Assembly (NCBI RefSeq): GCF_000725345.1
Contig: NZ_CP008852.1
Location: 1,455,693-1,519,692 of the forward strand
From: Pelosinus sp. UFO1
GTDB taxonomy: Bacteria > Bacillota > Negativicutes > DSM-13327
Reading direction: 5' to 3'
Length of the DNA: 64,000 nt
Every line of letters starts with the position of its first letter. The stretch's first letter is position 1. The translations under genes were made by a program, and so were the position numbers. Shown one piece after another: positions 55,543 to 63,575 of this stretch. The notes beneath the pieces were generated by a model, which searched no databases, was not told the DNA's origin, and was given only the letters and a program-made list of their open reading frames with translations.

Positions 55543-55639
55543 TTACGGAATCAGAAAGTATAACACTTTCTTGATTCCAAGTAAGAACGACTAAGACTTC
55601 TGCCTACGTCCGAGGACTTGGCACAAGCCAAGTCTTTTC
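55543..55639. repeat. 97-bp palindromic repeat, copy 1
   Basis: Begins TTACGGAATCAGAAAGTATA and ends AAGCCAAGTCTTTTC. Contains two inverted repeats: GGAATCAGAAAGT/ACTTTCTTGATTCC and GACTTGGC-ACAA-GCCAAGTC followed by TTTTC. Copy 2 follows directly with only two visible base changes. No gene is inside. Confidence 0.9.
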
Positions 55640-55736
55640 TTACGGAATCAGAAAGTATAACACTTTCTTGATTCCAAGTAAGAACGACTAAGGCTTCTGC
55701 CTGCGTCCGAGGACTTGGCACAAGCCAAGTCTTTTC
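55640..55736. repeat. 97-bp palindromic repeat, copy 2
   Basis: Head-to-tail with copy 1. Differs by AAGGCTTC for AAGACTTC and CTGCGTCC for CTACGTCC. The remainder of this gap (55737-55962) holds a GCTTCTA/TAGAAGC hairpin near 55892-55923 and a possible TATAAT; nothing else was seen. Confidence 0.9.
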
Positions 55737-55962
55737 TTATATTTCAATTGCTAGATATAGTTGCAGGGCATACTACACCAATAGTACTTCGGTATATTTG
55801 GGGCACGAAGTGCAGATACTTTTTGTATTAAAAAAAGTGTAACAGATCGAAAGAAATATTGTATAATTATATCCAATACTAGATTGAAATTACGCTTCTA
55901 TTTTTAATTTTAGTGATAGAAGCATAGAATACTACTTTTTAGATTGAGGAGGTTATATAATT

Positions 55963-56577
55963 ATGGATATTATATACCGTACTGGAAGAGAAGAAGATAG
56001 TCTCAAAATTGCTGAAGGAATCGATCGTGCATCAGGTGGAATTGTGGAATTTTTGTTTCATGATTTGCTAGATCAATATACACCGACCCAAGTAATGGCA
56101 AGATCGATACAAGAAAAACAGGGAACTGATTCTTATGAAAATGCAATTGTTGCAGAGCATCAAGGGAATATTGTAGGCATTGTTTATTCTTATTCAGCCC
56201 AATTTCATGGCATTACAGATAATACTAGAAGTTTCTTTCCTAGTGACCGGCTCAACTTTTTAAAAGACTTCTATAATTCGCGAGTTGAAGATAGCTGGTT
56301 TTTAGATTCCATTTATGTAGATAGTGCATATCGTGGTACAGGTATTGGGAGTAAATTAATTGAATTGACAAAGCGAAGGGCAAAAGCGAATGGATATAAC
56401 CGACTAAGTTTAATGGTGATGGCTGATAATGCAGTAGCAAGACGAACCTATGAACGCAATCAATTTGAAATTGTAAAACATATCGATGTGCAAGAACATA
56501 GATTAATTCCTCATAAAGGTGGAATCTATCTACTGGTTAGCAACCTGAGTGACAACGTCTCCCATATTGAAAGTTAA
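55963..56577 (+). CDS. GNAT-family acetyltransferase
   Basis: Protein of 204 residues. Acetyl-CoA binding motif A is in DSIYVDSAYRGTGIGSKLIEL, followed by the MVMADNAVARRTYERNQFE region typical of N-acetyltransferases. The acceptor is unknown. The ATG follows GAGGAGG. It lies between repeat copies 2 and 3. Confidence 0.9.
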   Translation: MDIIYRTGREEDSLKIAEGIDRASGGIVEFLFHDLLDQYTPTQVMARSIQEKQGTDSYENAIVAEHQGNIVGIVYSYSAQFHGITDNTRSFFPSDRLNFLKDFYNSRVEDSWFLDSIYVDSAYRGTGIGSKLIELTKRRAKANGYNRLSLMVMADNAVARRTYERNQFEIVKHIDVQEHRLIPHKGGIYLLVSNLSDNVSHIES

Positions 56578-56586
56578 GCATCATGG

Positions 56587-56615
56587 CTTGATTTTCTGAT
56601 AATTCTGTGATATTA
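56587..56615 (+). promoter_or_regulatory. Promoter of a candidate structured RNA
   Basis: TTGATT (56587-56592), 17-nt spacer, TATTAT (56610-56615), with the expected start near 56622. Confidence 0.55.
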
Positions 56616-56621
56616 TACGAA

Positions 56622-56860
56622 TTGTAAAACGATAGTATTTCTAGGGTACACGTTACTCTTAGCTATGTTCAACCGACTCATCGAATTTGGGAGCTTACGA
56701 TTATGCAGCTATCACGCCTCCTAGGAGAGGACGATAAAAACATGATTTTTAAAGCACCCACCTGCTGGATAGCGGGGTTTGAACATAGCAGGAAAACGAT
56801 AAAATGGATGTACTATCTTTATAAGTATTTAAGAGCATAGGTTGCGAGCCTGTGCTTTTT
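56622..56860 (+). ncRNA. Candidate structured RNA, possibly 6S RNA
   Basis: About 239 nt with its own promoter and terminator and no gene. Long-range pairing closes the molecule: GATAGTA near 56630 with TACTATC near 56810, and GCTATGTTCAA (about 56661-56671) with TTGAACATAGC (about 56778-56788). A CACCCACCT block lies on the 3' side of the interior region. A long closed rod with an internal bubble and this C-rich block recalls 6S RNA, but I cannot score it. An unknown regulatory RNA is the alternative. Confidence 0.5.
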
Positions 56861-56861
56861 T
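56831..56861 (+). terminator. Terminator of the candidate RNA
   Basis: AGCATAGG-TTGCGAG-CCTGTGCT hairpin (one G-U) followed by six T's, abutting repeat copy 3. Confidence 0.8.
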
Positions 56862-56956
56862 GCGGAATCAGAAAGTATAACACTTCCTTGATTCCAAGTA
56901 AGAACGACTAAGGCTTCTGCCTGCGTCTGAGGACTTGGCCTAAGCCAAGTCTTTTC
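56860..56956. repeat. 97-bp palindromic repeat, copy 3
   Basis: Same length and order as the copies at 55543 and 55640, with a few changes (TTGCGG start, CACTTCC, GTCTGAGG, GGCCTAAGCC). The last change is compensated in the stem context. It follows the terminator of the candidate RNA directly. Confidence 0.9.
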
Positions 56957-56994
56957 TTATTTACGGCATAGTCAAGAGTATCGAGTTAAAGGAA

Positions 56995-57019
56995 AAACCA
57001 GCACTGTAAGTGCTGGTTT
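56995..57019 (-). terminator. Terminator of the NlpC/P60 gene
   Basis: AAACCAGCACT-GTA-AGTGCTGGTTT, followed on the minus strand by a T run. It lies 23 bp past the gene end. Confidence 0.8.
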
Positions 57020-57041
57020 CAAAGAAAAGGATTTATTTTCT

Positions 57042-57695
57042 TTACTTAATGTAACGACGAGCTCCAATATAATGTTCCGTGTAGTAAGCGTCACTCAAAG
57101 AACTAATTGTTACTTGTTTTGCAACGGAACTATCATGAATAAATTGTTGATTACCCATATAGAAACCAACATGAGATGCGCCAGGTTTATACGTGGTGAA
57201 AAAAACTAAATCGCCAACTTGTAGATTTGCTTTGTCTACAGGAGTACCTATTTCATATTGCTCAGCTGCAGTCCGAGGAAGAGTAATACCATTTTCTTTC
57301 ATAACAAGTTGGGTAAAACTTGAACAGTCAAGGCCGGTAACAGGTGATTCTCCTCCAAAGACATAAGGGACGCCCAAATAGGTTTTGGCAGTTGCGATGA
57401 TAGCATTACCTTTTTCTGTATTAGTAAGTGACTTACCATCATTAGATGGTGCTAAAGGCGTGATATTAACGGCTGGATTTTGGAGTGGATTGCTTTTCCC
57501 TAATAAATTTCCTAATAACATACCAATCAATACATTTAAGAAATTAAAGGAAGATGATTTATTATTGTCTGAGGACATAGTTTGGGATAATGTATCCAAA
57601 GGCGAAGCCGCCATTGCCGCAGGTATTGGCATAATTAAAGTGAAAGAGAAAGTAAGAAGGGTAAGAAGTATAATTGGCTTACGATATTTATTCAT
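57042..57695 (-). CDS. NlpC/P60 family cell-wall endopeptidase, secreted
   Basis: Peptidoglycan hydrolase of 217 residues. The N-terminal signal peptide (IILLTLLTFSFTL...PAAMAA) gives export; a Ser/Asn-rich linker follows. The catalytic domain (about 95-217) has C124 in GLDCSSFTQLV, H175 in GASHVGFYMG and a third polar His at 187 (FIHDSS). Known members cut gamma-D-glutamyl-diamino acid bonds. The ATG follows ATAGGAGG. Confidence 0.92.
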   Translation of the reverse strand: MNKYRKPIILLTLLTFSFTLIMPIPAAMAASPLDTLSQTMSSDNNKSSSFNFLNVLIGMLLGNLLGKSNPLQNPAVNITPLAPSNDGKSLTNTEKGNAIIATAKTYLGVPYVFGGESPVTGLDCSSFTQLVMKENGITLPRTAAEQYEIGTPVDKANLQVGDLVFFTTYKPGASHVGFYMGNQQFIHDSSVAKQVTISSLSDAYYTEHYIGARRYIK

Positions 57696-57895
57696 ATAAT
57701 AACCTCCTATTTGTAGAGTGATGACTAGAATTACTAACAGAATAATAATACTGAAAAATTTATATTATGTAAACAGGTAATATCTACAATTATCCTAGAT
57801 AAATTGCTAGACTTTTATACTTAGAATGAAATACAATAGATTATAGATAGGAAGGTACGTGTATCATTGCTATTGCACCAAGGAGGGATCTGTGC

Positions 57896-58777
57896 TTGCG
57901 AAAGTTTATTCTTGTGTATAACCCAGTATCAGGAGATGCAAGTTTTAAATTTAAATTGGATCATGTGATTGAATGTTTTCAAAAAAAGGGATGTATCATC
58001 ATTCCACTGCGAGTTAGTAATGAACAAGAGACTAAGAGTTTCGTTATGTTATCTCGGGAAATAGCTGTAGATGGCATTATTGTATCGGGTGGTGATGGAA
58101 CTATCCATGAAGTGATAAATAGCATGCTTGAAGGAGAAATTGATTTGCCATTAGGCATTATTCCTAGTGGTACATCAAATGATTTTGCGGCTTATCTACA
58201 ACTAGACAAAAATATTGAAGCTTGTGTAGAAGTGATTACAGCAGGAAAAAGCAAAACCTTTGATGTAGGAAAGGTAAATAATAAATACTTTTTTAATGTT
58301 GCTAGTGCTGGACTGCTGACATCAGTAGCCCATAGTGCCGATAGCATGCTAAAAAATACACTGGGAAAAATAGCCTATTATTTAAAAGGCCTTGGAGAGC
58401 TGCCTAATTTTCGAGCTTTAAAAATGCGATTTATTGCTGATGGCCAAGTCATAGAGGATGACATATTTTTGTTTCTTGTTATGAATAGCGGCAATGTAGG
58501 GGGATTCCCTAATCTAGTACCAGACGCTAAGATTGATGATGGTAAACTTGATTTATTCATTGTGAAAAAATGTAATCTACCAGAATTAATGGGCTTATTT
58601 ATCAGCTTTTTAAAAGGCATACACTGTAATAGTAAATATGTTACTTGTATACAAGCAGAACATATTTACATCGAATGTACAGAAGAGGTAGATAGTGATT
58701 TGGACGGAGAGTTAGGTCCTAAACTTCCCCTTGATATTCGGGTTGTTCCAGGAAAAATCAAAGTTTTTAGTATGTAA
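57896..58777 (+). CDS. Diacylglycerol/lipid kinase, DagK/YegS family
   Basis: Kinase of 293 residues. N-terminal LVYNPVSGDASFKFKLDHV, nucleotide motif IIVSGGDGTIHEVINSML and GIIPSGTSNDFAAYL, then the C-terminal domain ending DLDGELGPKLPLDIRVVPGKIKVF. It phosphorylates diacylglycerol or a related lipid. TTG start about 9 nt after AAGGAGG. Confidence 0.92.
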   Translation: MRKFILVYNPVSGDASFKFKLDHVIECFQKKGCIIIPLRVSNEQETKSFVMLSREIAVDGIIVSGGDGTIHEVINSMLEGEIDLPLGIIPSGTSNDFAAYLQLDKNIEACVEVITAGKSKTFDVGKVNNKYFFNVASAGLLTSVAHSADSMLKNTLGKIAYYLKGLGELPNFRALKMRFIADGQVIEDDIFLFLVMNSGNVGGFPNLVPDAKIDDGKLDLFIVKKCNLPELMGLFISFLKGIHCNSKYVTCIQAEHIYIECTEEVDSDLDGELGPKLPLDIRVVPGKIKVFSM

Positions 58778-58842
58778 GTGTAGTTTTCTACTTATTAAAT
58801 GATCCTGGCTACGATACCACCTTTAAAAAAATTAGATAAGTA

Positions 58843-58872
58843 TTGACAGTAATCATTTATATATGGTATTAT
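58843..58872 (+). promoter_or_regulatory. Promoter of the second SAM-I leader
   Basis: TTGACA (58843-58848), 18-nt spacer, TATTAT (58867-58872), 16 nt before the aptamer. Confidence 0.6.
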
Positions 58873-58888
58873 CAAAAAAATAAATAAG

Positions 58889-58991
58889 CTCTTATCGAGA
58901 GTGGTCGAGGGACTGGCCCTATGACACCCAGCAACCGGCAGTAATGCAGTGGTGCTAATTCCAGCAGGATAATTATCCTGAAAGATAAGAG
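58889..58991 (+). promoter_or_regulatory. SAM-I riboswitch (S-box) upstream of the transsulfuration gene
   Basis: P1 CTCTTATC (58889-58896) with GATAAGAG (58984-58991), and the full S-box core as in the copy at 28001: AGAGTGGTCGAGGGACTGGC, ATGACACCCAGCAACCGGCA, GTGGTGCTAATTCC, AGCAGGATAA. The two leaders are nearly identical through the core. Confidence 0.96.
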
Positions 58992-59010
58992 GAAGACGTT
59001 TTTCATTGCA

Positions 59011-59044
59011 TAAACCTCTTTCCTCGGAAAGAGGTTTATTTTAT
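59011..59044 (+). terminator. SAM-I attenuator terminator
   Basis: TAAACCTCTTTCC / GGAAAGAGGTTTA with a 2-nt top loop, then TTTTATTT. GAAAGAGG can compete with the P1 region, giving ON/OFF control. Confidence 0.88.
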
Positions 59045-59070
59045 TTAAAAACATAAAATAGGAGGATATT

Positions 59071-60207
59071 ATGAAATTAGACTCTAAGATTGTACACATT
59101 GGTGTCTGTACGGATACAAAAACAGGAGCGCTAAGCACACCTATCTATCAATCCGCTACCTTTCGACACCCGGCTCTTGGTGAGAGTACTGGTTTTGATT
59201 ATACCCGTAGCCAAAATCCTACAAGAAAAGTATTAGAAGAGGGAATTGCTACATTAGAAGGTGGTGCAGTAGGATTAGCCTTTTCTTCAGGCATGGCTGC
59301 GATTACGGCGATACTAATGATTTATAAGTCAGGAGATCATTTAGTTGTAGTAGAAGATTGTTATGGCGGTACTTATAGAGTAATCGATAAGATATTCAGT
59401 AATTTTGGGTTAACGGTAAGTTTTGTAGACGGCAGTAGTAAAGAAGAGGTAGCGCAGGCGATTACACCTCTAACGAAGGCTATTTTGGTAGAAACACCTA
59501 CCAACCCATTAATGAAGATTGTTGATATACGTGCTATTGTTGCGCTAGCTCAAGAAAAGAACATTCATACAATCGTTGACAATACCTTCTTGACGCCTTA
59601 TTTTCAACGTCCACTAGAATTAGGAGCCGATGTAGTGATTCACAGTGGTAGTAAATATTTATCAGGTCATAATGATTTAGTCTGTGGATTGGTTGTTGTC
59701 CGGGAGGCTGAGTTAGGCGCCCGTATACGTTACGTACAAAATTCAACAGGCGGAGTTCTTGGACCGAGTGATAGTTGGCTATTAATCCGTAGTATAAAAA
59801 CATTAGCATTGCGTATGGAAAAGCATAATGAAAATTCCCAAATTATTGCCGAATGGCTAAAAAAGCATCCCAAAGTGGTAAAGGTATATTATCCAGGTTT
59901 AATGGAGCATCCAGGGAAGGAAATACATGATAGCCAGTCCTCGGGTTATGGAGGCATGCTGTCCTTTGTTGTTGATAATTCCCAATTGGCAGCGCAAGTA
60001 TTGCGAAAGGTTAAATTAATTCGATTTGCTGAGAGTCTAGGCGGGGTAGAATCCCTTATTACATTACCTGCGGTGCAGACTCATGCGGATGTGCCTATTG
60101 ATGTTCGTGAGCGACTAGGAATATCAGACTGTTTACTACGTTTATCGGTAGGTATTGAAGATGCTCAAGATATTATCACTGATTTAGAACAGGCACTTTC
60201 GGAATAA
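59071..60207 (+). CDS. Cys/Met metabolism PLP enzyme (cystathionine gamma-synthase/lyase family)
   Basis: Transsulfuration enzyme of 378 residues. PIYQSATFRHP, YTRSQNPTRKVLEE, FSSGMAAI and ETPTNPL are seen; the PLP lysine is K195 in HSGSKYLSGHND. SAM-I control favours methionine or cysteine synthesis, such as MetI (cystathionine gamma-synthase/O-acyl-homoserine sulfhydrylase) or MccB-type lyase. Sequence by eye does not separate them. The next gene lies 13 nt downstream and cysK follows. Confidence 0.9.
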   Translation: MKLDSKIVHIGVCTDTKTGALSTPIYQSATFRHPALGESTGFDYTRSQNPTRKVLEEGIATLEGGAVGLAFSSGMAAITAILMIYKSGDHLVVVEDCYGGTYRVIDKIFSNFGLTVSFVDGSSKEEVAQAITPLTKAILVETPTNPLMKIVDIRAIVALAQEKNIHTIVDNTFLTPYFQRPLELGADVVIHSGSKYLSGHNDLVCGLVVVREAELGARIRYVQNSTGGVLGPSDSWLLIRSIKTLALRMEKHNENSQIIAEWLKKHPKVVKVYYPGLMEHPGKEIHDSQSSGYGGMLSFVVDNSQLAAQVLRKVKLIRFAESLGGVESLITLPAVQTHADVPIDVRERLGISDCLLRLSVGIEDAQDIITDLEQALSE

Positions 60208-60220
60208 AGGAGAAGTCAAG

Positions 60221-60568
60221 ATGAAGGAAAAAAGTTCATTTTCTGCAAAAGCACTTGCAGTCATTGATGAGAGTATCCAAAACATAAATTTTGGTGAAAT
60301 CGTTTTAGTAGTGCAAGATGGACACATTATTCAGATAGAACGTACTGAAAAAATTATTATTTCAAATCAGAAAAAATCCCAAACTGGAAATGAGAAAAAA
60401 AGTATAGAGGAAACCAGCGTTCTTCGCAATAAGATATTAGGAGAACTATCTTCTTTAAAATATGGGCAGTTGGTTATAAAAATAAAGGATGGTAAAGCAG
60501 TTCAGGTTGAGAAAACAGAAAAGCGTCGTTTCCCTGAAGTGGAAGGCGTTTATGGCGATGGTATTTAA
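60221..60568 (+). CDS. Double YezD-like (DUF2292) protein
   Basis: Protein of 115 residues made of two similar units: INFGEIVLVVQDGHIIQIERTEK (about 20-42) and LKYGQLVIKIKDGKAVQVEKTEK (about 79-101), joined by a charged linker. Each matches the small YezD/DUF2292 fold. The C-terminus VYGDGI shares GDGI with the single-unit protein at 28186. ATG after AAAGGAG. It is co-transcribed with the SAM-I controlled transsulfuration gene. Role unknown. Confidence 0.85.
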   Translation: MKEKSSFSAKALAVIDESIQNINFGEIVLVVQDGHIIQIERTEKIIISNQKKSQTGNEKKSIEETSVLRNKILGELSSLKYGQLVIKIKDGKAVQVEKTEKRRFPEVEGVYGDGI

Positions 60569-60575
60569 AAAAAGA

Positions 60576-60604
60576 TTGACAAAGTTTGTTATTTGTGTTA
60601 ATTT
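60576..60604 (+). promoter_or_regulatory. Promoter of cysK
   Basis: TTGACA (60576-60581), 17-nt spacer, TAATTT (60599-60604). It starts a leader of about 120 nt before cysK. Confidence 0.55.
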
Positions 60605-60643
60605 GTATTTAATGAAATATTGAGCGAGCTGATCAGAAAACTG

Positions 60644-60690
60644 AAGGCTAAGGAGTTCCTGTTAGGGGACTTCCTTAGCCTTTTCTTTTT
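60644..60690 (+). terminator. Terminator or attenuator in the cysK leader
   Basis: AAGGCTAAGGA / TCCTTAGCCTT hairpin (11 bp plus inner pairs), then TTTTCTTTTT. Because a promoter lies upstream and cysK downstream, it probably controls readthrough. The short 5' leader (about 60610-60643, with CTGATCAG) matches no riboswitch that I recognise. Confidence 0.75.
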
Positions 60691-60728
60691 GGTTTGCGAG
60701 TTAATCAAATTTTTGGAGGTAATTTACT

Positions 60729-61667
60729 ATGGCTAAGATTGCAAAACAGTTGACGGATCTCATCGGTAATACACCGCTGTTAGAACTTACTAACTATAAC
60801 AAGGAAAAGGCAATAGGGGCAAAAGTAATTGCTAAATTAGAATATTTTAATCCATTGAGCAGTGTAAAAGATCGTATTGGTTATGCTATGATCGCGGAGG
60901 CTGAAAAACAAGGACTCATTAATAAAGATACTACGATTATTGAACCTACCAGTGGTAATACAGGTATCGCTTTAGCCTTTGTCGCGGCCGCAAAAGGCTA
61001 CAAATTGGTTTTATGCATGCCTGATACTATGAGTATAGAAAGACGTAATCTATTGAAGGCCTTGGGCGCTGAATTAGTATTAACACCAGGTGTAGAGGGT
61101 ATGAAAGGGGCTATTGGCAAGGCTGAACAATTGGTTGCCGAAAATAGTAATTCAATTATCTTACAACAGTTTAATAATCCTGCTAATCCCGAAATACACA
61201 GGCAAACAACGGCTGAAGAAATCTGGAGAGATACAGACGGACAAGTGGATATCTTCGTTGCTGGTGTAGGTACTGGCGGTACCATTACAGGAGTAGCGGA
61301 AGTATTAAAAAAACGAAATCCTAATATTAAGATTGTTGCGGTAGAACCATTTGATTCACCTGTGTTATCCGGTGGAAAACCTGGCCCTCATAAGATTCAG
61401 GGAATAGGAGCCGGATTTATACCTTCAGTAATTAACTTAGACGTTGTAGATGAAATTTTTGGCGTGCACAATGAAGATGCATTCACAGCAGCTCGAGAAT
61501 TAGCTAAATCAGAAGGATTGCTCGTAGGTATTTCAAGCGGTGCTGCTACCTTTGCTGCGATTCAGCTTGCAAACCGACCTGAAAATAAAGGGAAAAATAT
61601 TGTCGTATTGTTACCTGATTCAGGAGAACGTTATTTGTCCACGGCTCTCTTTCAGCAAGATCTATAA
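60729..61667 (+). CDS. cysK: Cysteine synthase A
   Basis: O-acetylserine sulfhydrylase of 312 residues, PLP enzyme. The internal aldimine lysine is K47 in [32 protein letters not shown] and [11 protein letters not shown] bind substrate and PLP phosphate. It fixes sulfide into cysteine. ATG after TTTGGAGG. It sits in a sulfur-gene neighbourhood but has its own leader. Confidence 0.96.
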   Translation: MAKIAKQLTDLIGNTPLLELTNYNKEKAIGAKVIAKLEYFNPLSSVKDRIGYAMIAEAEKQGLINKDTTIIEPTSGNTGIALAFVAAAKGYKLVLCMPDTMSIERRNLLKALGAELVLTPGVEGMKGAIGKAEQLVAENSNSIILQQFNNPANPEIHRQTTAEEIWRDTDGQVDIFVAGVGTGGTITGVAEVLKKRNPNIKIVAVEPFDSPVLSGGKPGPHKIQGIGAGFIPSVINLDVVDEIFGVHNEDAFTAARELAKSEGLLVGISSGAATFAAIQLANRPENKGKNIVVLLPDSGERYLSTALFQQDL

Positions 61668-61713
61668 GAAGAGGTCAGACTTTAGGTGCTATTAGTATAA
61701 ATAAGAGATAGGT

Positions 61714-61752
61714 AAGAGTGTCACACTGAGCGCTGTGACACTCTTTTATTTT
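61714..61752 (+). terminator. Terminator after cysK
   Basis: AAGAGTGTCACAC ... GCTGTGACACTCTT hairpin followed by TTATTTTTT. Confidence 0.85.
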
Positions 61753-61836
61753 TTAGCAAAAATAAAGATAAGAATGCAACATAGAAGATTTTGTTTTATA
61801 ATAGAAAAAAGGCTCATTAACATCAGGGGGGATACA

Positions 61837-62184
61837 ATGCCGAAAATTACTAGTCAGGCTAAAAGGCTGCGAATTTATATTGGTGAAACAGATCGGTATA
61901 AGGGAAAGCCCCTATACCAAGCGCTGGTGGAAAAAGCAAAAGAATTAGATATGGCAGGGGCTACTGTAGTTCGTGGCTTAATGGGTTATGGTGCGAACAG
62001 TCGTATACATACAGCAAAAATTCTAGATCTGTCTAGTGATTTACCTATAGTGGTAGAAATAATAGACAGCGAAGAATATATGGATAAGTTATTGCCATTA
62101 CTTGATGAAATGGTACAGGAGGGCTTAGTCATTATTGATGAAATTCAAGTGATTAAATATGGGAATAAGCCGCCTAAACACTAA
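61837..62184 (+). CDS. DUF190 family protein
   Basis: Small cytoplasmic protein of 115 residues with a ferredoxin-like/PII-like look: AKRLRIYIGETDRYKGKPLYQ, GATVVRGLMGYGANSRIHT and LPIVVEIIDSEEYMDKLL. DUF190 genes commonly precede crcB, as here (27 bp apart), and are thought to aid fluoride resistance. ATG after AGGGGGG. No fluoride riboswitch was found in the preceding gap. Confidence 0.9.
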   Translation: MPKITSQAKRLRIYIGETDRYKGKPLYQALVEKAKELDMAGATVVRGLMGYGANSRIHTAKILDLSSDLPIVVEIIDSEEYMDKLLPLLDEMVQEGLVIIDEIQVIKYGNKPPKH

Positions 62185-62210
62185 TGGCTACAATAGGTGA
62201 GGTGATTTAA

Positions 62211-62585
62211 TTGTTAAATGTGTTGGCGGTAGCGGTTGGGGGAAGTATTGGCGCAACTACTCGTTATTTGGTATCTATCTGGGCAGCTGGACGTTTTGGT
62301 GCAGGATTTCCTTACGGCACATTGATAGTAAATGTTGTTGGTTGTTTTATCATAGGCGCTTTTATGACAGCAACAACAGAAAAGTTTATTATAAGTCCTT
62401 ATTGGCGATTGATTGTTACAGTTGGGTTTGTTGGCGGGTTAACGACCTTCTCTTCCTTTAGTTATGAAACCTTTAAATTAATGGAGGACGGCAGTTTGGC
62501 GTTGGCAATGTATAATATACTATCAAATTGTGTTCTAGGATTTTTTGCTACCTGGCTAGGGATTGGCACTGCGAGACTTTTTTAA
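62211..62585 (+). CDS. crcB: Fluoride channel CrcB/FluC
   Basis: Membrane protein of 124 residues with four helices that exports fluoride as a dual-topology dimer. GGSIGATTRYLVS, YGTLIVNVVGCFIIG (with the conserved Asn) and GFVGGLTTFSSFSYET (sodium site and Phe box) are typical. TTG start after GGTGAGGTG. Operon with the DUF190 gene. Confidence 0.93.
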   Translation: MLNVLAVAVGGSIGATTRYLVSIWAAGRFGAGFPYGTLIVNVVGCFIIGAFMTATTEKFIISPYWRLIVTVGFVGGLTTFSSFSYETFKLMEDGSLALAMYNILSNCVLGFFATWLGIGTARLF

Positions 62586-62604
62586 ATAAAAAAATTAGCA
62601 CTCA

Positions 62605-62633
62605 TTGTCAGGTTTGATTTGGAATGGTATAAT
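62605..62633 (+). promoter_or_regulatory. Promoter in front of a large palindrome
   Basis: TTGTCA (62605-62610), 17-nt spacer, TATAAT (62628-62633). The -10 element touches the left end of the 61-bp inverted repeat. Confidence 0.55.
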
Positions 62634-62692
62634 TAAATTACTTAAATAAAGCTCTGCTTTTATATAGCAGAGCTTTATTTAAGTAATTTAAT
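62632..62692. repeat. 61-bp perfect inverted repeat
   Basis: Two 27-nt arms, perfect complements (62632-62658 and 62666-62692), around TTTATAT. The GC-richer core is AAGCTCTGCT/AGCAGAGCTT. GACTGTG follows, without a T run. It may terminate crcB on one strand, or form an operator or small hairpin RNA for the TetR gene downstream. Confidence 0.7.
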
Positions 62693-62800
62693 GACTGTGT
62701 AGTCCATAATGCGCAGGAAAAATGTTATAATAATTAAAAAATTTACATAGATGGTAGAAATTGCTCAAAAATAGTCTATAAAAATGATTTGGAGGCAGAA

Positions 62801-63427
62801 ATGAAGCATTTCCGTGATACAATTGGTTCTCATGATTCGCAAAATAAACGTCAGCATATATTGCAGGCAGCTTATGTAGTTTTTTCTCGTAAAGGGTATC
62901 ATCGTGCTACTGTTGATGAAATTATTGCTTTAGCTGACACGGGGAAGGGGACTGTATATAACTACTTTGTCAATAAAGAGCAGCTTTTTTATACCTTGAT
63001 TAAAGAGTGCAGCGCTCCATTTCAGACTATTTTAGAAGATATCGTAAATTCTTCGGAACCTCCTTTTCAAAAGATTGAAACCATGATTAAGGCATTTTTG
63101 GAGTTCTACGTAGAAAATGCTGACTTATGGCGAGTGATGATGCATGAAGTACGGGGATTTGGAGTTACTGGATCGTCAAATTTTAGTCAAGAACAACTTG
63201 ATAAATACCAAACCTGTTTTTGTGAAACCATTGGAATGATTGAAAAAGTACTAGTAGAAGCAAAGGAAAAGGGCATGATTCGCGTCAGTTGTGACGCGAC
63301 AAGGGCCGCTCATGGTTTATTTAGCGTTATTGTTACCTTTGTATTTCGTTGTTTCGTTACAGAAGATATTAGCGAAGCAGCTCATACAATTACCGATCTT
63401 TTTCTTTATGGCGCAGCCTCTCAATAA
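62801..63427 (+). CDS. TetR/AcrR-family transcriptional regulator
   Basis: Regulator of 208 residues. N-terminal HTH: RQHILQAAYVVFSRKGYHRATVDEIIALADTGKGTVYNYFVNKEQLF. The C-terminal ligand domain (about 80-208) has no recognisable specificity. The ATG at 62801 follows GGAGG. The palindrome at 62632 may be its target. Confidence 0.92.
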   Translation: MKHFRDTIGSHDSQNKRQHILQAAYVVFSRKGYHRATVDEIIALADTGKGTVYNYFVNKEQLFYTLIKECSAPFQTILEDIVNSSEPPFQKIETMIKAFLEFYVENADLWRVMMHEVRGFGVTGSSNFSQEQLDKYQTCFCETIGMIEKVLVEAKEKGMIRVSCDATRAAHGLFSVIVTFVFRCFVTEDISEAAHTITDLFLYGAASQ

Positions 63428-63541
63428 AAAAATCGAACGTGACTATATGGTTATGTTTTATATACGGAAGAATAACTAGTAACGTAAGGAATATATTATC
63501 TAGATTTGAGTTTTTTCAGTTATGCTTGAATCTATAAAAAT

Positions 63542-63574
63542 AAGGCTTGATCTCATTGAGATCAAGCCTTTTAC
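63542..63574. terminator. Bidirectional terminator
   Basis: AAGGCTTGATCTC-ATT-GAGATCAAGCCTT then TTACTTT, between the TetR gene and the convergent small membrane protein gene. Confidence 0.85.
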
Positions 63575-63575
63575 T

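Noticed and set aside
61668..61836. Possible fluoride riboswitch before DUF190/crcB
   Set aside because: The characteristic GG(C/T)GAT...CTGATG pattern is not present; only a terminator and a weak -10 are seen.
62595..62603. TTAGCACTC, the left half of a CIRCE (HrcA) operator
   Set aside because: The right half GAGTGCTAA is absent at the required spacing and no heat-shock gene is nearby.
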